DNA of 64,000 nucleotides from Owenia fusiformis. Lineage: Eukaryota; Annelida; Polychaeta; Sabellida; Oweniidae. The stretch spans positions 39,585,366-39,649,365 of the forward strand of contig CAIIXF020000001.1 of assembly GCA_903813345.2 (NCBI GenBank), in the 5' to 3' direction. Under the pieces are notes generated by a model, which had not been told where the DNA came from, made no database searches, and worked only from the letters and a program-made list of their open reading frames with translations. Position numbers and translations under genes: made by a program. This document shows, piece by piece, positions 25,634-39,146 of this stretch; the stretch's first letter is position 1, and every line of letters begins with the position of its first letter.

Positions 25634-26168
25634 CTGTATATGTAGTGTAGTCTTAATTGTTTTCTTGGATTTTCTTGGTTTTCTTTAATATCGGATGAAT
25701 ATAACTAAACTGGTACTTACATTTGTTTTACCATTTTACAATTCCGAATTGAAGAATAAAAAAATCAATGAAGGAAGGAGTATGTCGCACGCCTTAAAGT
25801 CAACTCAAACTTGATGAAGAACATCGTTCTTTTAGAGTTGAAAGGCTTGATATAAACCTTGTACAAGTTCCAAGGTCACCTCGACACACATGGTAATAAT
25901 ATCACCTTTAAAAAAGTAATTGAGTAATATTATGGCACTAACATTTAGAGGTTGTGTCGTTTTACAATGTTGCTGAAAGTCAGATTGAATGACATTCAAA
26001 CCTGCTTTTTTCCTACATTTGGATTTTGAAGTGGTCGTTGATAAAATGTCAGACAATAAAAATGAGCTAATAAGTTTTTCATTTAAAACCCCCGATTTCT
26101 TTAAAATGCATAGGCAGATAATTTGAATATAAGTATGCAAACGTTTTAAAGATTGATTAACTCGCTTA

Positions 26169-26980
26169 CCCCCCTATCACACCAAACTAGTTCTTACCCG
26201 TTCTTGCCAGTCCTACGAAAACGTCGTAAAACGGGCTCAATCTGGCTGTGGTCGGGAAATATGTCTGAAATAATTAGCTTCTTCGTTCTTAAACAGTCTC
26301 CAATACGTCCATCTCGTTCGCAGTTCGTTCAGGTCGCACCACGTCGGTGTGCAACGTCGTCGTATAACGCGTTCCTTAGTCTAGAAGGTCAACATGACCT
26401 GATTACAGAACGGTATGGTCGCCATCGAATTTTGAATCGATTCAAAATTCTAAAATCACATTCCCGTCTGAGAACGTTCATAAAGTTCGTAAATAGACCT
26501 AAGAAAGTTACAGCTACGTTCATTCCGTTCACACACAGTTTAAAACCAGTTTTGAAGAACGCAGTGGCAACTTGTTTGGTGTGATAGCTATATTTTTGCT
26601 AACTCGTTAATAAGAAGTGGTAAATACGTTCTTAATCAGTTTAAACCCGTTTGCAATTAGTTCTACCTCGTTCTCAACACGTCCTCAGACAGTTCAACTC
26701 GTTGTTAAAACGTCCCTAGTAGGATTGAAGTACTACGGTTCCGTTCGTAGTACGTCCAGCTCGTCGTTAGTACGTTGTCACTCGTTCTAATTGTAGAACG
26801 TGACGACCACGAGAACATTTTGAGCATTGTCTAAGTTCTAGAGGACCTACCCGTTCGAGTACGTTCGATGAAGTTTGTAAATAGATCGCAAACGGTTCTT
26901 AGTAGGTCCAGTCCGTTCGTACACAGTTGAAGCCCGTTTTCTTAGAACGTAGTGAGAACTAGTTTGGTGTGATAGTAGGG
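26169..26980. mobile_element. 812-bp PIF/Harbinger-type MITE, copy 1
   Basis: The termini are CCCCCCTATCACACCAAACTAG at the left and the inverse of a CCCTACTATCACACCAAACT-like sequence at the right, flanked by TTA on both sides (26166-26168 and 26981-26983). A 3-bp TWA duplication is the PIF/Harbinger signature. The interior is unusually rich in CGTTC/GAACG pentamers. The plus-strand open frame at 26153-26584 lies inside the element and is not kept intact in the second copy, so I do not call it a gene. Confidence 0.7.
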
Positions 26981-29900
26981 TTACACGTTAGAAAATTTCC
27001 TGTTCTTGACCTAGTTTTGAAATAGGGTAAAATACCTTTTGATAGCAAAAGGCTTAAGATCTTCAGCGTTCTACTCACTACACACCAAATTTGAAAGATA
27101 AATATGAAAGTGTAATGTCAGGAACGCAGAAATAAGAAAATGTTTCTAAGATTTGACCTAGATTTTGAACTCGATATTTTACCCTCGGTTTGGTTTGTTT
27201 AATACGTCATCTGCTTGTTACTGATATTGCTTATTTTACTAGGCACCATGGCAAGCTCAGTTTATAATGTTCGGCTCAAAATCGGGCTCAAAAGACGTGT
27301 AATATCAAATTTGAACTTCAAAAGGTGGTAGAAGGTTATCGGGAGTCAGATTTTAAATTTGATTTTAGTTTTGGAATTATTTTGACAATGTTATCCTAAA
27401 ATCGATTAAGGTCATAAATCTTGGTAGGAAAAAGAAGAAAAACAGGCAAAAACAAAAAATATATTTGAGGAGCAACAGTGTGTAACCGCATAGAAAGTAA
27501 GTCTTTAAATTGTAAATCTTTCGCAGATTTTATGTGGAAGCACTTAACACCCTACCGTGTAATAATTCTCCGGAATGTTCTCTCTGTAGATGCCGCAACT
27601 TAAATGCAAACAATATGATAGAAACGGTCTTCCCTGTTGTGGCTCACCTTTGATTCCCAAGGTATGATGTGTTCAAAATCAAATTCAAAAATGTTGAAAA
27701 TCAAACTGGGAAACGAGTATGGTTGTGGCGTCCATATTTTGCATATAAATGCACTGAGCACTCTGAAGTTAACGCTACAGATATAACAATTATCATCTTT
27801 TAAGTGTCAATTATCGGGCTTATTTTAGACCCACGAGGTGTGAAACACTTTTGTTGAATAAACCGAAAGGCAAGTTGACCTTTTATGATTCCTCGTGGGA
27901 AGAACCCGATCAAGGAAATGTAACATGCTTGGTTACATTGGTTACACAATGATTTCAACTAAGCTAGAGTATCTATTTGTATTCATCAGTTCATAGCAGT
28001 CAGATCCGGATGAACTGAAATCCATATACAACAATTATGGCAGCAATAATAAAATTAACCTCGTAACGGTAAATCCCACCAGAAAAAGGAAATTAATTAT
28101 CAACTCTGAGGTTATAATAAAGATAAAATTGGGCAACAAAAAAACAATCGACAATGAATATTAAGTGAGTAATTAAAAATGATTGAGGTTTGCAACGGGA
28201 ATCACATCAATTCTCTACAATTACTGCTACGTATAAACATTTAACCAATTCGGGAATGATAGTCCTCGTTAAAACCAATGAACCAATATACATTCCATGA
28301 TCTATTTGATCCCAGTAGGGTTACAAAGAACGACCTCTGAATATCAAATTATGGATGCCATTTTGGAACGACCTCTGCCCATGAGTAATTTGCTACATCT
28401 TGCATCTTTGACGACGATTGCACAAAATGTTCTATAGATTACCGTCATGATTATCTACAGCCTTGAAAACAGCACTGCAGTTATCTAATCCAAATTTACA
28501 GAGAGCATTGTAAACATAAATGATATTGTTTCAAAATGCAAGTCAGGGCGTGTATATACTATTGTAATATGAATCCCATCTTGTCTGTATTGAAAACAGC
28601 ATCTTTTCGGAATATTAAATAAAGGAAATCTCTCATTCGAGAGAGTATGGCGATAGCAGCGTGCTTGGATTATGGGAATTGTTCAGATTAATGTATTTTA
28701 ATCAAGCGGAAGGGATTGATGAAAGCATTCAATCAACCATCAATAAAAAGATCTCACTGGTAATTTCCAAACATTGTTACCATGTTGTATAACTAATGTT
28801 TCTCATCACAGGTTGTAGATTCAATTAAGCATGACGCACGCGAGTAGGTTGTTAATGAAAAATAAACATTTCTAGTTAATTTTTTTGTTGACAGATATCA
28901 CTTGAAACATTCTGCTGTAAAATGGAGCAAAATGCTTCAGACTTAGAGTTAATCAAAGAATCACTGTTAATTCAAAATTTTAAGCCATAGGATGGATAAC
29001 GTTTCAGCTTTATAACGAGCAATCAAAAGAATCTTGGACTAATTGACGAAATGAAAATACTTGCACATCGCATGGAAACATTGTACAGCACACATGTTAA
29101 TACAATCACGCAAATATGAAGTCCACAAAGAATAAACGGTTTTAATTATTACTCTATCAGAAGAATATTAATCATTCAGCTTCTAACAGTTCACGATCTA
29201 ATGAAAGACAAACAGTATATAGAATATTATCTTGATTATAAAATGACTCTTTCCGACTCAAAGTACAGTATGCCTATTATACAGTATCTACTGGTAGTTA
29301 TTCCATGTTCATTTCATCTTGGATTTCCAAGGTATGATGTGTTCATGATTGAAAATCAAACTGGGGAAAGAGTATGTGTTCATCTGTCGGGACTTAGATC
29401 TAAAGAGGCCAAGACATATTCCCGTGACACATATGTACATGATTCATTCGAAAAATGAAATGGGTCAACATTTTTCAGAGAAAAATATGACACCTTGAAC
29501 TGTCTGGTACATGGGATGTCAGAAAAGTTGGGCAAGAGTCCGAACAGTTGAGCTTTCATATTCATGAAGAAATAACCTATAACCTCCCATACAGTCCTGA
29601 CGTGGCTGTGGCGACACGTGCATAACATTCTGATACTAACTCATCACCTTTTTTCTGTTTTTCAACTTGGAAAGAATCAATAGAAAGCCAGGATTTCTTA
29701 TGATGTGTGTATCCAATAATTTCATAATTTGAATCGCTCGTTTTCTAAATTCATTGCTTTAACGCTCGGGAAAAGACGTAATTTTGAAAAAAATAAAGGA
29801 TCAAGCAATCGATCCTCGACCTGACATCAAAATTTGGAGTTTCTTTGCCCATCATGTATATCCAAACGTATTTGCGAATACCAAAACTACACTGAACACT

Positions 29901-30423
29901 CCTTACCTAAAACTGCTCACCAAAGCACATCTAAATGGTTACATAGTCGATTTGCGAATTCTAACAACGTAGGTCCACACAATGTCTAAGTCAAGTTAAG
30001 TCGCACACACCTACTTTCTGTTATCACAAGATTACCCGTTCATCTCTTATATCCTGTTGATGAGAACATCCGTTCCATAATTTAATCTACTGCAATAGTA
30101 ACAATATATCTCTCCACTACATTGCAATTTCTCTCACTGTTCTGTGATGACACTATCAATTATCATGTTCAGATTCAACCAAAGCACAAAATGGAGACGA
30201 ATGAGATTTTAGAAAAATTCAGAAAGATTTGAAAAAGTAATTAGGAATACAAACGCTCACCATTACACCCCTAAGGAGCTTATGTAACACAAACCCGAGA
30301 CATGACAACAAGTTTATCATTCCTACTTTGAGAGCATATCATTACCACCATTTATCATTTTTACTTTCAGAGCATGTCACTACACCCCTTGTATTTCAGG
30401 AAAACCAAAATGGAGTTATGCAT

Positions 30424-31275
30424 CCCCAACAACACTTGAGGTTTGCCCTACCTACTTTACAGAGCATTTATTGCCATCCCCAACAACACTTGAGGTTTGC
30501 CCTACCTACTTTACAGAGCATTTATTGCTATCCCAAACAACACTTGAGGTTTGCCCTACCTACTTTACAGAGCATTTATTGCCATCCCAAACAACACTTG
30601 AGGTTTGCCCTACCTACTTTACAGAGCATTTATTGCCATCCCAACAACACTTGAGGTTTGCCCTACCTACTTTACAGAGCATTTATTGCCATCCCCAACA
30701 ACACTTGAGGTTTGCCCTACCTACTTTACAGAGCATTTATTGCCATCCCCAACAACACTTGAGGTTTGCCCTACCTACTTTACAGAGCATTTATTGCCAT
30801 CCCCAACAACACTTGAGGTTTGCCCTACCTACTTTACAGAGCATTTATTGCTATCCCCAACAACACTTGAGGTTTGCCCTACCTACTTTACAGAGCATTT
30901 ATTGCTATCCCCAACAACACTTGAGGTTTGCCCTACCTACTTTACAGAGCATTTATTGCCATCCCAACAACACTTGAGGTTTGCCCTGCCTACTTTACAG
31001 AGCATTTATTGCCATCCCCAACAACACTTGAGGTTTGCCCTACCTACTTTACAGAGCATTTATTGCCATTCACCGCGCTTCAAGTAGCGCAAAATGTAGA
31101 TATGAATCCCCAACAACACTTGAGGTCAACTTTTCCCTACCTACTTTGCAGAGCATTTATTGCAATTCATAGTGCTTCCGGTAGCGCAAAATGGAGATAT
31201 GAATCCCCAAGAACACTTGAGGTTTGCCGTTTCTACTTTTCAGAGCATATCTTGCAATTCATAGTGCTTTAGGTA
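30424..31275 (+). repeat. 54-bp minisatellite
   Basis: About twelve near-identical tandem units of 53-55 bases (starting CCCCAACAACACTTGAGGTT and ending GAGCATTTATTGCCAT) run to about 31069. Two or three longer, diverged units containing CAAAATGGAGATATGAATCC follow to 31275. Since 54 is a multiple of three, long open frames run through the array in several frames. Single-base length changes between units shift the frame, so a protein is unlikely. Confidence 0.85.
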
Positions 31276-32104
31276 GCACAAGATGGAGATTTGAATTTCA
31301 GATATAAAATGAAGATTTGAGTTCACGTTTATGCTGTCTCATATCAGAACATACCATTTTCAACCATTGTATTTGAGGCAACACATATTGAAGATATGAA
31401 TCCCCTTATGCTTATGTTTATAATTTCTATTTCTCAGAGCATGGCATATATCTCCCAAGGATCTAAACCTCATGTATTGCACAAAATAAATTGATATCTA
31501 AATTCAAATCTAACTTTACTTTGAGGATTACAAAGAATTAATGAGATTTTTTATAGATAATTAGGTATCCATGCCAATAATCAAAATGGATTTTGAAAGC
31601 TTACAAATCCAATAATATAATTCTCCTGTACACGATTGTGACACTTACCAGGTCCCTCTGACCAAATACAGTTGGCAGGAATGGTGAATGATCGATGGCC
31701 GAATTGTACGAACTAAGGTAAATATGTAGATGTCAACGTAACGCTTCTACAATTAGCAGCAGATAAATCCGATCATGACCGTAATTGATGATCCACGTCC
31801 ACCTCTATAGAGTATAATAACAGTATAATAATCAAACTTCGTTATTATTGTGCGGCAGCATCAGCATCCAATTTCAATAATATCAGTTAGATCGCTCTCA
31901 ATCCACAGCCTTAGAGTGATTGTGATCCGTATTGCTTTCTATTAACAAACTGTATCTGATGAATATGATCCCGTAGTTTTGTCGTAATATTTAGAAAGAT
32001 TGTAGACATAGATTAGGTCATTACGACAAAATCTGTTAATTACGCATACTTCACGTTGAGTGTAACTTTGACCTAATTACGGTCCATGTTATAACAAACT
32101 GTCT

Positions 32105-33418
32105 CACTAGCAAAAGTGAAGAATTTTATGAAACAAATTAAATCCCTATTTTCAACCATTAATAACAATTGCAGGATTGAAAATTCGATCTCAATATTTA
32201 GATAGAACTCTAAACTTACATAATATAGTTTGTCTATGGTCATCTCTTGGCTATATTACTCAAAATATGCCTAGATATGCGCAAAATCCTCATGGAATAT
32301 TTCAAGTTTGAAAACTTCTGCTCGAGTGCGCCACAGGTGAAATCTGATTGGTTAAAATTCCCGGGAAACTACTTTAATTTGGTTCTTTGAAATTAATTAG
32401 CACATCGGCAAAACAAAACACAATCACCATCAGTGTGTTCTTTAGATAGTGTAGGGGATATCTATGAAGAATCTTCAGCGATCTTTCTGCAATTTTTTCG
32501 TACTTTTTACCATTTTTATAGTCATTTTCTGCAGGTGGAGCACATCACTGTTGAGTGAATGCAAGGATTGTCCAGTAAAACCACAAGAAAATAATCATTC
32601 CCTGGGACTTTGGGTGGTTCACATATCCAGAAATATGTGACCTCAAAGGAAATATGACTTAGCCAGTTACGTCTTGTAATTACACAGTCATAACATTTTC
32701 AAACGCTGGAACTAGGTCTAAATGTATAGCCTGACCTAGACACAATCCATTTGACACAATGAGCACAATAGAAGAATGATGAATAATCATGGGTCGGTAT
32801 ATATTATTATTTATCTACCTTGGGGGTCACAAATGAGATTTCAAAGATGGTGGGAAGGAAGTTCAAAATATTTGCAGCTAAATCATTGATATTAGACAAT
32901 TGTGGTTGCGATCGTGTTATTTTTGGCCGCCATTTTGATGATATAAAGTAAGGTGAGTATGCCCTTTTCAAGAGGTAAGTTTGTATCGAGTCCGCTCGAG
33001 TCTGCAGTACTTTTTTTCACAAACTTATCAAAATTTTATCAAATTTGAAAATGATGCAGACGATAGGCGTCTCCATTCAACGCATGACCATCATCTTGAC
33101 TGATGAAAAACAGCAATTTTACTGATTATTACCCTTCATTTGTAAGGAAGTTTTCTAAATATTGAATATGATTTTGACTTTACCAACACATCTAAACACC
33201 GGAGTCGAATATTCTCAATGCAATGCATTCACTTTCTGATGGACCTGTCATCAAGTTCCATCATATAAGGCAGATTTCAGAGGTAAGTGTTTAAACAGGA
33301 AGTTGGGAACTTCCTTGTTCAGCCATCATGAAAATTTCAACAACCAATCAGATCACTTGATTGATTCAATATGGCTGACATCCGGTAGGTGAATTATACC
33401 ATGGGACTTTTGCTAGTG
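32105..33418. mobile_element. 1.3-kb element with 13-bp TIRs
   Basis: CACTAGCAAAAGT at 32105-32117 is inverted as ACTTTTGCTAGTG at 33406-33418. TGTCT occurs just outside both ends (32100-32104 and 33419-33423), a possible 5-bp duplication. No transposase is recognisable. The CACTA start recalls the EnSpm/CACTA group, but the duplication length does not match that group well. Confidence 0.5.
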
Positions 33419-34422
33419 TGTCTCAGGAGTAATTTTGAGGTCGTTTTTTTTGTAATGGTTACAGCCAAGCTCTTCTATATTGTATATTCAGATCGCTATT
33501 AAGATACGGGAGAGAAACCTTTCATCTTTCCAATAGTTAGTGCTTCTTTAAAAGATCAGCTAATACTAGCTGGTTCTGTGCCTCAGGGAATCCTGACATT
33601 TAGTAAATAAACGGAATAGTAGTTCTGTATTACAATTGTTTAATATCGGATGAATATAAGCGGTTCGTCAATTCCACGTTATACACTTATTTTTCCAATA
33701 TCTATACTTATTGAACTATATCCTGCCGACCAGCAAGACTACTCCATCGTCCTTAATTACCACCATTAAGTCAGCTATGACATGCAGTATTTTACAAGTC
33801 CAAAAGGGAAGAATCAATAAACAGCCTCTTTAGCTCTCTCTGTCTTTTGTTCTTGCTCATTTCTGCTGATTAACTTTCATTAGACAACAAGGCACTAACC
33901 GCAATGTCATTCTTAACACAAGGACGAAGCTCAGTTTATTTAAGTTGAAACACTTGAAATCATTTTCAAGATCCAAGGTCGTCTTCACCCATGTGCCAAT
34001 AATATCAACTTTATACAAGAAAACACAATCGATTCTTATAAATTGAGTAATAGGCTATTATGGTTCCAATTCAGGGGTTATGACTTTTTTTTATTACATT
34101 GGAGTTCTTAACGTCAAGATGTTATTTCTGTATTTCTATCTTATGCTGTAAGATATTTCACTTGATCCATATCTCGAAAGACCACATTTACAGAGTGACA
34201 CAAAAATACAGCCGTTTAATTTTGGATACATTCTGTTGATTGACAATGTCCCGCTGTGCATTAAATCACAGATTGGGATATCGGGGGTTTATTATTCTTA
34301 GGTCCAGTCGTGCTTTTATACGCTTCATTTTCTTGCTGACTTTTGTAATACTTTTAACTAATTGTTTTTTCTCCTTTGGTCTTTTGAAGAAATAAAAAGT
34401 TGGAAACAAACTAATAGGTATT

Positions 34423-34866
34423 GGTCCATGGTATGAAATTCCTAGGACGCCTAATAGCTGGTAAAACAATATAGCACAGCGATATTTGACCTAATAAACG
34501 TATACATACCTACACATGTCCAGTATTGTTTTTTCTAATTATAATCGTTCAACGTTCTTCGGGCTTAGCAGGGGTAAAAATATTAGTAAAATGAAACCCC
34601 ATTTTTACAATTTGGAGTACACACTGCTACAGAAAATTATATGAAATAAATTTAATGTGTATGTTCTAGGTTTCTCAACTATAAATTTGTTTTTTGACCC
34701 CTTGTAATGAGAAGCATATTTCGACCCAAAAGCCCGAAGTTTTTTCAGCAAACAGTATTTTAAAAGAATCAAGACATATATATGGACCTCCTTAAATATT
34801 GGTTCAAATGTTGCTGCGCTGTATTGTTCTACGGATTCTTCATATTTCGCAGTCATACCATGTACT
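34423..34866. mobile_element. 444-bp MITE, deleted relative of the element at 6.9-9.4 kb
   Basis: The left half matches 6923-7150 and the right half matches 9230-9410. The terminal repeats GTCCATGGTATGA and TCATACCATG-ACT are slightly diverged from the longer copy. It lies inside the second copy of the 22-37 kb tandem duplication. Confidence 0.65.
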
Positions 34867-35592
34867 ATATACCTTAAGTCCCATTTTGATATAGCACGAA
34901 CAAGCGTTGAAATCACTCTCCTACACAGACGGCAGTCCGAGTTAGCATTTGGGACAAAGTTTGATCACGGCTACCTCGTTTGGTGATTTTCAGGATATAA
35001 TTATTGTATTTTGAGGAATTTTCATATTACTTTAAAGAGCATCTTATCTCTAGTTCTACTATTCGTAGAGCAATCTCATTCATCTGTTTTCCCCCTAAAT
35101 GCCTTCATTTGAGTTTACCTCCTTAACGTGAAGTTTAAACTCTTTTAAAATAAGAAAAGTCAAGCAAGTGCAAAAGGTATATGTATCGCAAGTAGCAATA
35201 ACTTGGGAAGAAGATAAAGATAACATGGTCATATTAGATGCAGTTTTACATATTAGAAGCCAACTCACGCACTATAGCGGTTGATTTGACAACCAATACA
35301 CCAATAACCGATAATTGCTTCGTACACTGTTAAAGAGAATGGTTCTTTTATCACCCAATTTGACATCATCTAACTCGCTTGTCTCATATTTGCAAAGGAA
35401 GTACCGACAAAAATGAGTAATGAGGTCTGTAATCCAGAACATTTAACGGTAGTCGTGTATACACACGTTGATGTCATGCAAAACAAATCCAAATCTCGTT
35501 CCACTTTTCCCACCTTAAAACAGCATATGAAGAAAAATATGCTATTAAGTATCCTTATTTCAGTTCGTTGTTAACGTGAACACGTTTTCCAG

Positions 35593-35738
35593 ATCATATG
35601 CAGAGAAGCATTACATATCCCACTGAGTGTAGTGATTTACTGGAAGCTTCCTCTGTAGATGATGAAAGCAAGATGCCAACGTTGATTGAAGCTGTTTTAC
35701 CTGTTGTGTGTTCCGTGTTCCGTGCCCTGAAGCCTAGA
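35593..35738 (+). CDS. exon-like open frame, unidentified
   Basis: An acceptor-like ttttccag precedes 48 open codons ending at AGA|GTAATA. The translation includes ITYPTECSDLLEASSVDDES and LIEAVLPVVCSVFRALKP. It looks protein-like but matches no family I know. No in-phase neighbour was found, and copy A of the duplication has no matching frame. Possibly a fragment of a mobile-element gene or chance. Confidence 0.2.
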
Positions 35739-37520
35739 GTAATATTTAGATATAGCTCTCCTTTAAAGAAGATAAAATTTTACTATTAAAGAGTAAATTG
35801 CTTTAAAGACAGAATACACCTTTTAGAAATTGACAACTCTTTGAACGCCCTGATCATGTTTCTTTTTAAGATGACGATTCATCCTTACTATACAATTATC
35901 GGCGTGAGAAATTTTACCAGAAAGTCGATCATTTGTCGATCTTATATTGTATATATTAAAGTGATGAGATGTGAGTCCATTGATCAGACTATAATGGAAA
36001 GAATAATAGATGTTTGTTTACAGTGTTACCCAAGACACCTCGTTGTCAAGGTGACCTTTGTGTTTTTTACATCTTGCATGTTACAACTGAATCCGTAGTC
36101 ATATAATTCCCGGGAAAGTACTTTCATTTTACGACATTGTGTCGTAAAATATTCACTCCGTTCAGTGCATTTTTGGTTTTTATTTTTACTATTTAGATGT
36201 ATATTGACATTATTTTATGCATAAATATGAGGTGAAAATATGTACTTCATTCTGAGTTGGCATTAGGCAAATATATCTTGTAATTAAACATTATAAATGA
36301 CGTTAGTTTTGTTATGTAATAACTAAAACCCCTCTTTGTCAGTTCATCGCCAGATCCGGATGAACAGCCACTCATAAACAACAATGATGATAGTCTTGAA
36401 TATATTAAACCTCTTAAATTCCAACAAATGGATGGCACTTATTGACGTTCAGCTTATAAAGAGGGAATTGACCAACAAAAACAATCAGCCATGAATATCA
36501 AGTGGATGAAATGGCTGAAAAGCTTCGGGGATCATTAAATAAGTCTAAACAATTAATGTCACTAACCATTTTAACCATTTTGTAAATGATATCCCTCGTT
36601 AAAGATATATGGACTAATGAACAATTTTCCATGATTGATATATATGATCCCATACGGAGTTATAAAGAACGACCTCTGATGAATGGAGTTTCGGAAAGAG
36701 ATCTGCCTAACCCAGAACTAATTTGTATCATACCTAGAACAGCGACGAAGGTCATTCAAAAAGTCTGACTCTTTCTATTTGATATCGAGAGATGTTCATA
36801 CTGACCCTTTACTTCTGATTTATCCGAAGTCTACATCCTTGCATGTGAAAGACCCTGATTTATCTAATCGTGTCATGGCACCCCTGTCTGCAATATGAAT
36901 TGTGTATAAGATGTTCAAAGGGGAAATTATAATTGCATGAGGAAAATGCTTTCATTGCTTAATGGCACTTCTATATTTCCACAGGAGTGGCACCATTTTT
37001 ATCTTATGAGTATCTATGGGCTGATAATGAGTGCGGATGTTCGTCTTGCATTTCGGGTTTGCTCTTTTTGCAATAAATGTGAACCTCATTTTCTTAAAGT
37101 ATTCAACAAATAATGTTTTGTTTATGTCTCTTTATTTCCTCCCTACTAAGATCGCAAAATATAAGTAACGTGTCTGACTTGGTAAGAACGCCGTGCCAAA
37201 GTGTGATATCTTTTACATAATACAAGCCAATCAGTGTCTCTGCAACAGACATCGAGACAAACAAGGTGTGAGAAATTTTAATGACGTGACGCCATGCTTA
37301 CATTCTCTTCTTAGAAGGCTGTCATCTCTTACAATATATTGTACGTCATCCGGCTTTAAAAATCTAAAGGTTTACTAACTTTTTTCACAAGGAGATGGCA
37401 TCACCAAGCTTGATCAAAGGAAACCTCTGATCATATTATACACTATACAGATGAAGTTATTGTTTTCCGAAACGATATATCAAAAGTGCACGTCTAGATG
37501 TCGTATAAGATGTACCATAA

Positions 37521-37570
37521 GCATTCGTTCGACTTCACTTCTTAAATAACCAGACTCCGCGTGCAGCGTA
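37521..37570 (-). repeat. dispersed repeat, copy 3 of 3 (internally deleted)
   Basis: Shares both ends with the copies at 6801 and 41481 (GCATTCGTTCGACTTCACTT and CGCGTGCAGCGTA) but lacks about 20 bases in the middle. Confidence 0.4.
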
Positions 37571-38064
37571 TAGAAATAGGCGTGTTAATCATAATTATGG
37601 TACCTATGCCGAGCGAGGCCTATTATTAAGTTGTCGAGCTCCAACTATTGCGTGGATCGGAAACATTGGCGTGGCCATTAATACCGAAAGTACGCAAATG
37701 AATGGAAGTGGTCCATGAGGAGTTAAATCAACAATCGATAGCGTTAGTTATTCCATCAATTAACCTGTGCATTGTTACTGGATGAATGTGTTATTCGATG
37801 ACTTGTAAGTTATTATTGGATTAAGTTGATTGTGCATGATTTACATGCATTATTCATTTGTATCTAAAGCAACTTTTAGTTCTAAATACGTCCTATCCGC
37901 CCTAAAAATGCTACCTCCTTTAGAAATTGTCTTCAGGACACGAACCCTTTAAAAAAGAGTAATAATCTCCTGCGAACCTAAATGAACATCTAGAAATTGC
38001 TTTGTCAAGCCCTCCAGAACTATCTTATATTGTTTTGAGCTTGTTTGCACGGAAAAATAACTAA

Positions 38065-38930
38065 CCCCCTTATCACACCCAAACTTGTTCTCAACCGTTC
38101 TTTCCAGTCCTACAAAAAGTCGTAAAACGGACTAAATCTGGCTTTGGTCGGGAAAAATGTCTTGGGATAAATAGGTACTTCATTCAGCTAAAACGTTGTC
38201 CCCAGATTTATAGGTATGCGCGAACGCTCGATTTCTATGTCTTTCTCAAGGAAATGTTGTAATTTTCAATAAGTTTGTTTTTGTCAATGTGCGCCGGTTT
38301 TGAAAATATCATCTGTCCTAATACAAGAAAAGATATTTCACATTTTGTGATTTTATAACAAAGGGTCTATGGGGAATCTCCCGACACAGAAGTCACATTT
38401 TCAAAGAAAATAAATTTTTCAAAGTTGACAAACACTTTTCAAAACAAAAGTAGATGTAATTGTACATGTAAATTTCAAATATGATATCAATTTGACTGAA
38501 TTTTTAATTTCTAATTACGTAAATCAAAATTATTTCTACTCGCATCTAGTATTGATGTCCGATTGCACAACGTTGTTAACTCAAGTACGGCAATCGTTCC
38601 TAGTCTAGAAGTCATCTCGTTTGAAGTACGTTGTCAGACGATCTCATTACAGAACGGTATGGTCGTTTTCCATCTTCCCGTCCGAGCAAGTCTTTGAAGT
38701 TCATAAATACTTCATAAAGTTGCCACTGCGCTCTTCAAAACTGGTTTTAAACTGTGGGCGAACGGAATGAACGTAGCTGCAAATTTCTAAGGTCTATTCA
38801 CGAACTTCATAAACGTTCTCAGACGGGAAGGTGATTTAAGAATTTTGAAATGATTCAAAATTCGATGGCGACCATACCGTTCTGTAGTCAGATCGTGTGA
38901 CAACGTACTTCAAACGAGAAAAACGAAAAC
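38065..38930. mobile_element. rearranged PIF/Harbinger-type MITE copy
   Basis: The left terminus at 38065 (CCCCCTTATCACACCC, preceded by TAA) is followed by about 100 bases of MITE. After 400 bases of unrelated DNA, interior MITE pieces lie near 38585-38700 in forward orientation and near 38745-38930 in reverse orientation. The result is a partial inverted duplication. Confidence 0.5.
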
Positions 38931-39146
38931 GTATACTGCATTATTTTTCAGACCAATACATATAGATTACATGCACAACTTAATGGGTACATGTACAATA
39001 AATTGTATTGTATGCACTGCATATTCACTGGTCAGTATCAAGATGCGGTAACGGACGTTACCTTCTCATCTAAGATGGCGGACGGAAAGTGTCGATTTCG
39101 ATATTTTTGGTTTTCGTCGAATTAAACTACTTTATAATTGACGTAA

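Larger units (their letters stand above)
22131..28450. repeat. tandem segmental duplication, copy A
   Basis: Colinear diverged matches link this segment to 28777-36780. They are 22131-22212 with 28777-28857 (about 93 percent by eye over 75 bases), 24570-24690 with 30090-30215, 25311-25368 with 32018-32073, 25690-25710 with 33638-33660, 25850-25935 with 33945-34065, and 27985-28340 with 36340-36680. Copy A also contains foldback and TIR elements at 22.7 and 23.3 kb and a Harbinger-type MITE at 26.2 kb. No gene spans it convincingly. Confidence 0.65.
28777..36780. repeat. tandem segmental duplication, copy B
   Basis: Same order and orientation of matches as copy A, but longer. The extra length is largely explained by insertions absent from A: the 54-bp minisatellite (30.4-31.3 kb), a 1.3-kb TIR element (32.1-33.4 kb) and a MITE (34.4-34.9 kb). 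These would postdate the duplication. Confidence 0.65.

Noticed and set aside
26153-26584. 143-codon plus-strand open frame
   Set aside because: It lies in the PIF/Harbinger-type MITE and is broken in the second copy (39089-39358), so it is not maintained.
30424-31069. Regular repeats that could suggest a CRISPR array
   Set aside because: Units are contiguous with no unique spacers, and the DNA is from an animal genome.
30328-31272. Four overlapping open frames of 108-168 codons with 18-residue repeats
   Set aside because: They are the 54-bp minisatellite read in different frames; 53/55-base units shift the frame and there is no start context or flanking exon.
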